64,000 bases of DNA from assembly GCA_035771165.1 (NCBI GenBank), contig JAWNZC010000470.1, forward strand, positions 2,249,501-2,313,500, in the 5' to 3' direction. The notes beneath the pieces were generated by a model, which worked only from the letters and a program-made list of their open reading frames with translations, was not told the origin of the DNA and did not search any database. The DNA is from Paragorgia papillata. Lineage: Eukaryota; Cnidaria; Anthozoa; Scleralcyonacea; Coralliidae. This document shows positions 33,890 through 45,959 of the stretch, in pieces (positions within the stretch are counted from its first letter, which is position 1; each line of letters opens with the position of its first letter). Position numbers and translations under genes: made by a program.

Positions 33890-35932
33890 ACTGGCCAGGG
33901 AATTACTTTAACTATCACCAAGTCTATAGACTAGAGCAAGTCCAATTAAACCAACAGTTGTAAATTAGTTTATGCATGTAAAAGGTATAATAAAACAATA
34001 TTCTAAACATTTTCTTCCCCTCCTAACATATCCAGCGACAAATTAAATCATATTAGTTACTTACGACAGCTTGTACAACAAAACAAACGAAAAAAACTTT
34101 AAATCATATTGTCATAAAAATATCTTCTCCTTTGCTGCATGCAAACCATATATACATTAAAAACTCAGTACTAACTGAACGTGATTGAAACTTCGATGGT
34201 TTCTACGTGGGACCAAATCACTGATCTCAGGCTCACATTTCCAGTCTGAGTTTTCCCATTGTCATTGACATTGTCATTTCAATACATAAGACTTAACTGT
34301 CCTATAGAGAGCCTATATATAGACTATATATAGGGCCTGGAACAAGTTAAGAGATTTTGGAGTTGTTCTTAACTTTTAAGACTTGAGAGTCTATAGCTGG
34401 ATATGGCCTAGCCCCACAACCAAAGCTAGCTCAACCCATGGCTCAACCTCGGGTCTTATATAAATGCCCCGGGGTACGAGGTTTACCAAAGCTCTTCATT
34501 GGTGTTATAGAGACCTATAGACGTACAACATTTTGGTCTTTTCGCACATTTTGTGTTAATAACCGGAAACCTAAATCTAAAAATACGTTTGAGACTGGGC
34601 ATATTAATATCTATCAAGTTGAAGTAAAATTTTAAAATTAAATCGAATCATCAATGAACTCTGCATGTAAAACTTCTTTTGTTGTTCTAGGAATGTTTAG
34701 GTTCTTAATTTACACCACAGTGGACTTTGATTTAGTAGAGTATAACTCTACCACTAACTCTTGAATTAGTAAACCATTTGTTTTCCATATCCTGGGATAG
34801 ACTTTCGTCGTGCCGAACTCAATTACGTCACGTCCTGGATGACCTTCCCACGATTTTCAAATAGGGTGATGAAAGATGGCCCTTTAGAGTAACAAATTAC
34901 TCCAAAAAAATTACTCCAGATTATCGTTAAGATAATTCCGTTTGAAAATAATACAAGTATTTCTTGTCCTTGCTCACATGAGAACGTTGTCATTTGCTTG
35001 TTAACATATACGAGCTACGCTCGTAATCTAACTAGCTTTGGTCTTTTTCTTCAAGACTTGCCGCTTATTGTTTGACAAGATATGATCCACTGATAACGAT
35101 TTGAAGTTCAATCAGATCTGTCGTCAAGACGATCTGATTTCGGACTTCTGTAAAGCATCAAGTCAAACAAATGATTCAAAATGTTGACACATTCTGTTTT
35201 GCCGCCGTTCTGCTTGCCTTACTTGGCATCACTGTCACGCAGTATAGGTCATTTGGTATAGGTCGAGACGATCATTGAATGAGAAATGATGAGCGAGAAA
35301 AAGACTTTATTTCGTCAGAAACAAAACCTTACTGCGACACTTTGTGTGGTCATTTCTAGTCATGATCAAGCTATCAAGAGAAAAATCTCGATTTATGTTT
35401 GTACTCGTGCCAAATTTTTTTTATTCCTTATTTGACGAAGAGCATTTAAATCTAGTCAATCTACACCAAAATATCCAATTTAAAATGCTTTGTATGAAAG
35501 ACGATTAAAAGTGTTGCTAGTAATGCTCAAAATAGAAAATACTTGCAAGCGTTGATATTAATTAATTCTTATAGCTAGATAGCATCGCTTGAAAAGTGTC
35601 TGTGCCGTGCCTTGCCCACTCACTAAGACTCAAAGCCACTTGACGTCTTAACGGATCAGTCAACGACATTCAGAGCAAATGAAATAATTTGTGCGCGGTC
35701 ATTGAGGTCGTATATGCGTGCGTGTGGTCTATAGACCAAATAAATAAACAAGCCTTATTTAAGAGATCAATATTCTAATAATGACACACAGCTTATTGCA
35801 AGTCAGTTGAACACTGAGCTCCTTGCGTGAAACATTCATCGAAAACTGCTCATACATCTTCAACTTCGCTCTACTGTTAAACATCTGGAAATTGTGTGCA
35901 CGCCAAAGTTAACTTTTTGCCTACTTCACAAT
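33890..35932. other. 5' flank of the Ig-FZ gene, no exon seen
   Basis: Contains the putative promoter and 5' UTR of the gene that starts at 35933. No clear TATA box at a fixed spacing; AAATAAATAAACAAG near 35740 is AT-rich only. No other supported gene. Confidence 0.35.
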
Positions 35933-36034
35933 ATGAAAAGCCAAGCTGGTTTGTTTTGTGCCTTTTTCTTTGCCTTGCATGCGCTCAGTTTCTTCTCAGA
36001 GATTTTTGGAAACAGTGGTGCTCTCGCCAGAAAG
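35933..36034 (+). CDS. Ig-FZ gene exon 1, signal peptide
   Basis: ATG then MKSQAG and a hydrophobic core LFCAFFFALHALSFF, ending ALARK at donor AAG/GTGAGT, phase 0. It is the first ATG of its frame. The signal peptide plus the phase match to 39103 support it. Confidence 0.68.
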
Positions 36035-39000
36035 GTGAGTAATAGAAATGAAGATTTCACAGTAAATGATCTGATTGCATGCTTATCAAAGTATCTCCAC
36101 ACACGAAGACCAACGGAAAATAAAATGTATGTTAGCGCACGTTAAAACATGTGTGTGAGAAAATGCTCATTTACAAAGTAGTTTAACACTTATTCACAGC
36201 TTTTTATAATTTCAGTTTCACGTTTTCCAATTCATTTGTGTGTTTTGGATCTTTGGATTATATTTGAACAAGAAGCACTAGCGACTGCGCGTTTATAAAT
36301 CGGAATGTTTTAGTTACTAAACTCTGTAAAACACTGAAGTGTTGCGCATGGTTTAATTAAACTGTGCCGCTAATATAGTCTGATTTATTTTACGAACATG
36401 TATTCCAACACAACGTTTAACATGACATTTATTTCAGAGCAATTGACGTGCGTTTTTTACAAGCATATCCGGATCTGTTATTCGCATATACTGAAAACAA
36501 AAACCGGTTATCCTGCTGCAATTTGCAGTCAATACAGTCATTGATAGACTGAAATGGTTGCCTCAGATATAGAAACCGCGAGAGGGTATAGATCAAAATA
36601 CTAAATTTAGAAATTAGATAAATAATGGTTTTTGTTGATACATGTCAATGCAGTTAGCTATGCAGACTTGAGTTTACATTGAGATGATCTTGTGATTAAA
36701 CATGAAAAGTAATAATCGGCCGAAAACTCTCGATACCTAAGTCAAGCAAGACACCATGCATGATGACCGAGGGGGCACGTTTTGCTTATAGATTACATTT
36801 ATAATTTATATATAACGTACGTGTGCCATCATTTAAACAACCATTTTCTTAAGATATGCTTGTTTTCAAGGTAAATACTTTTCACGCAGGTATTTTGTTA
36901 GTTCCATGAAACTTCAAACGGATAGTTTTCAGAAATACTAACATACGCCATAAAACAAGAAAAGCAAGCAGCGACGACGCAGTTTTCGGCATGCGGCAGC
37001 AGCTGTTCTTAGTCGCGACAGGTTTCATTTAATCATGTCCGCTTTCATTGGACTAAGATAAATGTTTATCGTTGATATAGTTTGATTTACGTTACATTTT
37101 CATTGTCGACGACGGCGTAAACCAATGTTTGGCCGCACCGATTTCCTGATGAAATACAAACAAATGATATTATTAAAAAAATAATGGCATGATTACTTAG
37201 CAAATAAGATGAGGCCTAGTTGCGCTGTCAGCTTATAGTGAAACCGCCGTAATTGAGGCAGGCGGCTGCCCCGTTAGACACTCTTCAAAAACGGAACTTC
37301 ACTTTATTAGATCAAACTGTGGATTTTCTCCTGTGGGTATTAAAGCTCATTCCAGAATCCCATATCGTGATTGAAGACACGCGTCCGACCCATTTGCTTC
37401 GTTTAGACCTCAGTCTGGCTTCGGAACGGTTTCAAGCTCCGTAGTTCAAATTTTTCATGTGCCGAATCTAAACTTGCATAAACAAAGTATCTAAGTCATT
37501 ATATCATTTGATTCGGCACATCAAAAGCTCGACTTTTGAAATATGCTTTATGGCAGAGGAACTGCGTAGTTCTTTTTATTAATCTAGAATACCTTCCCCT
37601 CGTTTTTCCATTGTAACAGACATGCTCAGGAGAAAGTAGCCTTTGTATTTTAGCGATGAAAACTAAAGCATCCTTTTCAATTGCCTTTAGAAAACAATAG
37701 GAAAGAATGGTTGGTAAAACAAACAAGAAAATAACAGGCCTGCAGTCATTTTTAGCCAAGTTCTTTTATAACCATGCACCAATTATACGGCAGATCGTAT
37801 TTCTTCGGCTTAATTTCAATTAAGCTAAATGAAGCATTAAACCAATTTATTTTGTTGTTATTATGCTTCAAGCACGGAATGGCTTGTGGTACATCCTGAT
37901 TTGTCTAACATGGCGCTTGCAACTGTTTTGATCAGTGTTCAGGAACACATGGCACTTGGTGTTAGTGTTGAGCTGATGAGCAAACTGCGCACTCCATGCA
38001 ATTAATTGGTTTAGGTTCCCTTTCCTCTACCACATGGAACTAATATTCAATCATACTAAATAATTGCAACAATCAAGTTATGTTAAAAAAAGTATATCTA
38101 TATCTTACTATATATTTCAGATCAATACTAAAGTTTATATAATCATTGTGGAAAGCGTGCTGCTAAATCTTCATGTGTGGTCGCACTTGGACTATATACT
38201 CCAGTTTTCGCTCGTCTACTTGAAATTTAGCATTTATCGGAGTAATTAGCATAGTGTCTAAAAGGCATTAGGTTACTTAACTGGAACAGCCTAAGCGATC
38301 ACGGTTTTTAGCAACTTTAAAAAGAGCATTTAAATTGTGTTTCCGACAAGCAAATTAACCTCCCACGCACATTGAAAAAAACTTCATTCGAACTTGGATC
38401 AACAGAAATATAAACTCGGTATTGGGACTACTAAGTAAGGTTGAAAGACTTATCAAAAGTTCCGTGTCTTTGACTTCATCTGTCTGTAATTTAGTTGTAA
38501 CGTCAGCCGGTCTATTTACCATTTAGAGGCTTTAAACAACGAGGCCGAGTTTTCTATTTGCTTTAGTACAAACCAACTATTCGGGAAAAAATTCGTTTTA
38601 AAGAAAAAAACTGACTGAACATCAGCAAAGCGCGAGTTTTTTCCGCGGCATTTGAAACTGGTCTCTTGCTACTAATGGTCTACAACCAATAGACAGAGAG
38701 TGGCTCAGCCAAACAGAATCAAGATTTGTAAAAATCGTTATTGGATCACAGTAGAAGCTGATAGATCAATTTATTTATTTTTTCATGACGGTTGTGGGTG
38801 ATAGTGGTCGGTTAGGTAAGGTTAGGTTAGGTTAGGTAATGTTAGGTTAGATAAGGTTAGGTTAGGTTAGATAAGGTTAGGTTAGGTTAGGTTAGGTTAG
38901 GTTAGGTTAGGTTAGGTTAGGTAATGTTAGATAAGGTTAGGTTAGGTTAGGTTAGGTTAGGTTAGGTAAGGTTAGGTTAGGTTAGGTTAGATAAGGTTAG

Positions 39001-41665
39001 GTTAGGTTAGATAAGGTTAGGTTAGGTTAGATTGATATCCATCATTATAATAATTTAGTATAAGTATTATATAATAAAGTAATTATCTTTTTTCTTCTTC
39101 AGGTAAATTATCGAACTAGTGCTGCAAAACATCAAATGAGATACCGAGGTAAGAATTGATTCTAACTGTCATACGTGAAGTAGCGTTGAATAAATATAGT
39201 TTATTTTTTGCATATACATTTTAGTTGAAACGTCAGTTTCGTTTTGATTATGGTTATTTTGGCTTTACATCGATCACTTATGCTAGCGAACACTAGCTCT
39301 AGCATATTGTAAGACTGTCTTTATTAACGCAATTCACTGCTTAACATGCAGGTTTGTAGAAACTTTTTAATTAGGCAATTTCAACTTTATTTCAACTAGT
39401 TATCAAGACCATGCAATATATATATATGCATTGTCAGCCATTTGCTTTGGCGATTTATTGTTCTAATAACGGAGTCAACAAAAACCCGCTAATTTAACAT
39501 TTTTTCTTTTTTATTCATATCTTCACTTGGGGTTTATCAAATCAAATGTTTAACTTCTAAAATCAACGCTTGGTTTTTTTGTGAGTTGAGCCGAAGAAAG
39601 ACTCGGTCGAACATTCCTGCATGATGGTTTCATAAAAAAACGTAAAAATAAATACTGATTAAAATAAATAATAAATACGGTGTCCCTATCATGTGTTCGG
39701 TCTTTTCACCAGCAAAAGCTCTTGTAGTTTTAGACATTTAAATCCACAAGTAGACAATTTTTTCGACAAAAAATGCTTTTTCAAAACAGAAGAGCCTATT
39801 TTAGTGAAAACAGTTTCTCCAACGGAAAACACTTTTCTGAAAAAAGAATGATAAATTGGTAAGGTGATAAACAACAAAAACAACAACGACAACAACAACA
39901 ACACTTTTCCAAAGTAAGTATAGAACAGTTTTGTGAAATGCCAAATGGCCAACCAACCTCGTACCCAGGGTGGGCGGGGAGCGGAGATAAGACCCTGGGT
40001 ACGAGGTTGATGACCAACTACCTATTCGTCAAGCTTGGCCACAGTGCCCATGCGCAGTAGGCTCTTGTGATGTTGATCATACACCATACCGAGGTCGCCA
40101 TGGTGTCTAGTCCTCTTGTTCAGTTGTTATATCAATACTCATAAATCGTTATTAGGTGCAACAGGTTTACATAAAAAAAACATGTTTAAACTGAGACAAA
40201 ACCTAGAGTCATAGATTAGACCAGCCAAAGGTATGTTCGCACTTCAGGTCGTTGAAATGTTCTTCCCAGACTTTTCAAACCTTTCAAAAAGATTTTAACT
40301 GGTTTAGGAAGACGAAATCGATATATTTCATAACGCATTTCCACTAGGCATAATATATCGCGCGCTCGACTTTTCTATTGTTCAAATTGAATAGTTTTCT
40401 ACTTCGTTCCACATGCATGGAAACTCACAAGACAAAATAGAAAAGTCGAACGCGCGACATTTTACGCCTAGTGGAAATCCAGCTTTACAGCTTAGCTTTA
40501 TTAAGTAAAAAGGCTTTAATCAAACAGTCTCTTTACGACGGCAGCCAGGCGCCATTGCGATATAACTGTGGTTGTCTCCGCCTGCTGGCGCCAGTCTTCA
40601 AGCGTTCGTTTTATTTATGTTCAGCTTTTAAATATTATTTTAGAAAACAACCGGACACTAAGGCAAGGAAGCTATTCAGGAAATTACCAAGGAAATTATA
40701 GCACTTAAATAGCGTCTAAAAGACGGGCCAATAGCGACAAACTCTCTCGCCTATAATTCGCGACCATTCGACACTATGTTTGAGCGCATGACTATAATCT
40801 TCCTATAATCTCGCGCGAAATCGTCAGGACACACCGTGTAACATTATACTCAACTAATAAGACTACATTTAACGGTGCCAGACGAATTCAGAATCGTTCT
40901 TGAATTTGTACGATTTCGCCTTGCGTGTACACGGGACCCAAGTAACCGGACGAATTCCAGAACCTCTGAACAGTGTACTGTTAATTCAAAAACTCCAAAA
41001 ATGTGTTCCAAATTTGTACAGTATGTAAACGCTTCAAGACCGTGCAAATTTAAGAACGGTTCCGAATTTGTCCATGAGTACCGTGTAAACGTAGCCTAAA
41101 TGAGGCCATTTTTAAAAACATACATGTTGGAAAACGGATCAACGTAGTAGCTAATCCTCCTTTTCCGTCATCAATGTTAAAATCTTTCCTGGCAAATCCA
41201 TGCAATATTAGATTATGATGCTCTAGGAGACGGCTAAGACGCAAGTATCACATTTAGCAAGTTTTTTAATGTTAAGATTTAAATACAGTTCAATGTCTAG
41301 CTTCCTGTGTTTATCCGGCTTTACCCTCGCTGAGACTTTCCACAGCTTCTTGAAAATGACTATAAAAAGATTATGCATCGAGTTACAGGCTTAAATGTAC
41401 ATGTAATATATGAAATCAGGGATTATATATATATATATATATATATAGTTCAATCTACAGACACGGTGTTTCGCTGTACAACAGCTCATCAGTGTAGCTT
41501 GGAACAATCTGAATGAATTTCACCAATTACTTATACACATGCGATCGTCGGTGACAACCGCATGTGGGAAAGCATCGGTGAAATACATTCAGATAGCGTG
41601 AAGTGCGCATGGGCCCAGAGTGCTCAAACTTCCACAAGGGTAGTGAGCGTTGCATTATCGCTAAT

Positions 41666-41720
<55 letters not shown>

Positions 41721-41786
41721 ATAAAGTATAGTTTTACCTTAAAGTCTTCGCTACCAGAGGTTTCACCCTAAACGGGATCATCAGGC

Positions 41787-41832
<46 letters not shown>

Positions 41833-44800
41833 GCAACGTCGGGAATGACAGGCTTGATTTCCACACTATATCTATCTTAAAACGAAAATATCGCGCCAGC
41901 AACTTTCTCATTATTTTCTTATGTGCTTCCATGTGAAACGAACTCAAACAACTGCAATTGGTGACTATAAATCTGTGAGAAAAAACTGTTCCTATGGAGT
42001 TCCTCAAGGATCAGTTCTTGACCCTTACTTTTTCGTTTATACGTCAACGATGTTCCTTCATCCTCCTCCATACTTAATTTTTATTTATTTGCGGACGATA
42101 CTAGTATTCTTTACTCACATAGAAATCTTCATGCACTGGAGAAAGTTGTGAATGAAGAAGTAAAAAATGTATGTCGTTGGTTAGAGGTGAACTACCCTGT
42201 GAGTCAGAGTCCCTTTCCGACCTACGCTGGCTTCGGGGGAAAGTGGGCTCTGCCAACAAACACGATATTTCTTTTTGAGCATGCGTGAACGGTTGCCAAG
42301 ATACTATTTTTGGCCCAGGCTCTAACGCGTCACTTCCTATTTTCCCGCTTACGCCAATGTGCTTACGCGTGTTCATAAACTAGAACTTGTTAGTTAACTG
42401 ACTCGCCCCAAACTTGGGGCGAAGATCGAGTTTGTTGGCAGAGCCCACTTTCCCCCGAAGCTTGCGTAGGTCGGAAAGGGGCTCTGACTTGCAGGGTAGA
42501 GGTGAACAAGCTAACTCTAAATACCAGTAAATCTCATTTTGTCATTTTTCATCCCCGGAAGGAAATGTTAGATTATGTTCCACAACTCAAGGTATTTGAT
42601 TATGACTCCAAGAAAATGTCACCATTTGAATTGAAAACCACAGTGAAATACCTCGGATTGCTGATTGATTCTGACTTGTCATGGAAATCTCTCATTGATT
42701 AATGTTCCCAAGCATACTTTAGAAAGGATTTACTATGCCTTGATACACCCCTATCTTAATTATGGAATTTCAGTTTGGGGTCAAGTTTGCAAATCTTATC
42801 TCAATCAATTACTTGTTCTCCAGAAAGTGTCATACGTCTGATGAACTTTGCTAATTTCAGAGATTATGCTATCCCGTTTTTTATTAACACAAGTATACTT
42901 CCAATTTCGTTTCTTAATTTCTATAATATTGCATGTAACATGCATGATGTCATCAATAATAAGACACCATTAATATTTCTTCGTAACTATAATACTAGAT
43001 CTGCGGCGCGTGATAATGTTTACCAACTTCGATCAAGGTTAAATATTCAAGCCAATTAGTCATTTTCTTCCATTGGTGTAAAAGTTTGGAATAGTTTGCC
43101 ACCTACAATTCGCCCCCTGAGTAAATCTGATTTTAAAAAGAGATGCAAAAGTTTACTTATAGTATTTATTGCCGACTCTGGTGATTACTCTATAACAGTT
43201 AGTTCTGCTATAGAGCTTTTTGTGTGTATATTGCCAATCTTATTCGTATTAACTGTAGGCAGTTTATCGGCTGTTATTTTTGCATCTTATAGACTGTCTA
43301 TAAGAAATAGTTTAATACTTTTTAATTCAATTCCTGGGCTGTTTGAGCTATAGTTAATTCAGACAGTTCACAACTTGATTATATTTACTATTATAACCCC
43401 CACCTCGAATAGCTTGCTAAATGTGGATGGGTTAATATTGTAACTACTATATACTAAATTGAAATAAAGAAAGAATGTAGAAAATCGACATTCAATTTGT
43501 ACAATAAAAGTCAAGCGCGTGACCTTTTCGGTCTTGTGGAAATCGAGCTTTTAAGAAGTGTCTCAAAACACTACAACATTGTTTTGCCAAAAAGTATTGT
43601 TCAAACTAATCATTTTGTTAATCTGTTTGAAAGTATACCAGTTTGTTGTCAACCTTCACGTACCTTACAATTTAAAGTTTAATTATTTATATTGGTTGAT
43701 GTTTTACAAAATAAGTATACGTTGGAAAGCCGCACCATTATTGCAAAACCTCCAAATCTTGTCAAGATGTATTTTCTTGCTTTAACATAAAATATCTTGT
43801 CAAGAAAGGCCAGTATGATTATTATCTTTTAAACGGAACAAGAACATTTAAAAACAAGTATTTTATTATGTTCTTTGAAGCTTTGCATGATGATTTAGCA
43901 ATTAAAATTCGTTTTTGTGGGTCTCAGAACTTTTTAAGTACTTTTTTTAAAACATGTTTTTAGACCCTTAAAGGCTAAAGTATTTAGACTTAATATAAAA
44001 AAGGTGACGTGCGTCACAAGACCGTCGGTTTATATGACGCTTTTCAAATACGGTTATGACGTCATCAGCAATTTATTTTAATAAAACAAATAGAAAATGG
44101 ATTCTCTGTGTTTATATAACCTGCGTGGTTTAAACACTCAAATTCTGTAAAACTCCCTCCCATGTTATTGACTCCTCCCCTGGTCTTGCGTACAACAGTA
44201 TTGCGTGTGAAAGGATTAAATCCAAATAGTAATGACGATGGTGACTAAATGTTACAAAATTGTTGGGAACGAACCTATAGTGGTTTGACAAACCTCGTGA
44301 CAAAAGGTGCGTGCGCATAGAGCTTCATGGCAACCTCGTACCCAGGCGTTGCGCGGTAATCGAGCGTTGTGTGAAATGTGAGCACGTGGGGGTGCTTGGG
44401 GAGGACAATTTGTGGTACTAACGTGTAATTCGAGATAAATTTTAAATAAAAATGTCTACCAAAAGTGGAAAAAAGCGCAAAATCTGTTCCGGTTTGATTT
44501 TATATCCGAACTTCAAAAACTCATTAATAATTCATGAGGAAAACACAAAGAAAAATCATGACCTTATCGTGGTTTTATATGTGATAAAGAAATCACCTGA
44601 TGTACATAGCTTTGATTTTCTCGGCTTAGACAACGTTATTTTTCAAACTTACTACGCCAATGAACTTACCAAATGGGTCGTTTTTGAAGCTATTTAAAAC
44701 ATTCGCAGTACGTATACGTGTTTTAAATATTACTTAAATGTCGAATTACTGTATAAAAAAATTCTATAGTAAAGTATAGAAACTACTTGTTGTGTATTTT

Positions 44801-45895
44801 GTGACTTGTGGGTTTTGCGACCTTTTACTATGCGTTAATTGTCTAGTTCTAGTTCTAACTCAAGTAATATAATAATTTTTTAGTGGAAAAGCCGAGTTTA
44901 CTTCGTCCACTACAGAATGTGACAGTTGATCTTGGAAAGAATGCTGTATTTCGTTGTGTAATTACTGGTTCTCCGTCGAGAATTCAATGGCGAAAAAATA
45001 ACGTTATTGTTCCACATACACCGCGTTTTCGTACGAGATATTATTCCTGGGGAGGACTTTTAAGGATTAGAAAAGTTGAGGTTACTGATTATGGAATTTA
45101 TGCGTGTAAAGCAACAAATTCTCTCGGACAAGTCACTTCTAACGTTGCTCACTTAACTATTAAAGGTCAGTCGTTATTTTACTTCGGTTTATATACTTAG
45201 CTTCGCCTTGCTGTGTTTCAATCTCGTACCCAGAGCCAAATTTTCGCGCGCGGAAAGTGCTTCTGGGTACGAAAGTGGCCATGTTTTTGAAAAACTGAAA
45301 CTGCTTTGATATTCTATTCCTTCCATTCAATTCAATTCACTTCCATTCAATTCCCTTCCTTTTCTATACTTTAGTTTACTTAAGAGTTATATCTTATTTT
45401 ATTTCTACATATTTCACATTTTAAATCAGAATCAGCTTTTATTCACACATAAATACAGTTGCTTTCTATCTACATACATGATAGTTAAATAAATATTGAT
45501 TTTTAATTAATGTTTGAATATGTTGGAGCCAATAGCCTCAATTTATGACTATCTTGATTTATTTATTGATTGATTGATTTTTAATTAATGTTTGAATATG
45601 TTGGAGCCAATAGCCTCAATTTATGACTATCTTGATTTATTTATTGATTGATTGATTGATTTTTTTACTTTTTACACAGGAGTAAATCCTCTGCATACTG
45701 AAAGGTAAACGAATTTCTTACTGAAAAACAATACTTTTTATTAATCCTTTATGCAGTACTTGCGTACGGCTTGCAGAGCGTTTTAACTTCGGAAAATTGT
45801 CTTAGTGTTATCCAGAGCAAAATAAGGTAGTCCCAGAACCACAACGCCCAGTTAGAAGGAGTAATACACGAGTTATCAGTTACAAATTAGAATGC

Positions 45896-45959
<64 letters not shown>

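Noticed and set aside
44452..44697. 81-codon frame starting MSTKSGKKRK
   Set aside because: Most of it is translation of a family X MITE copy.
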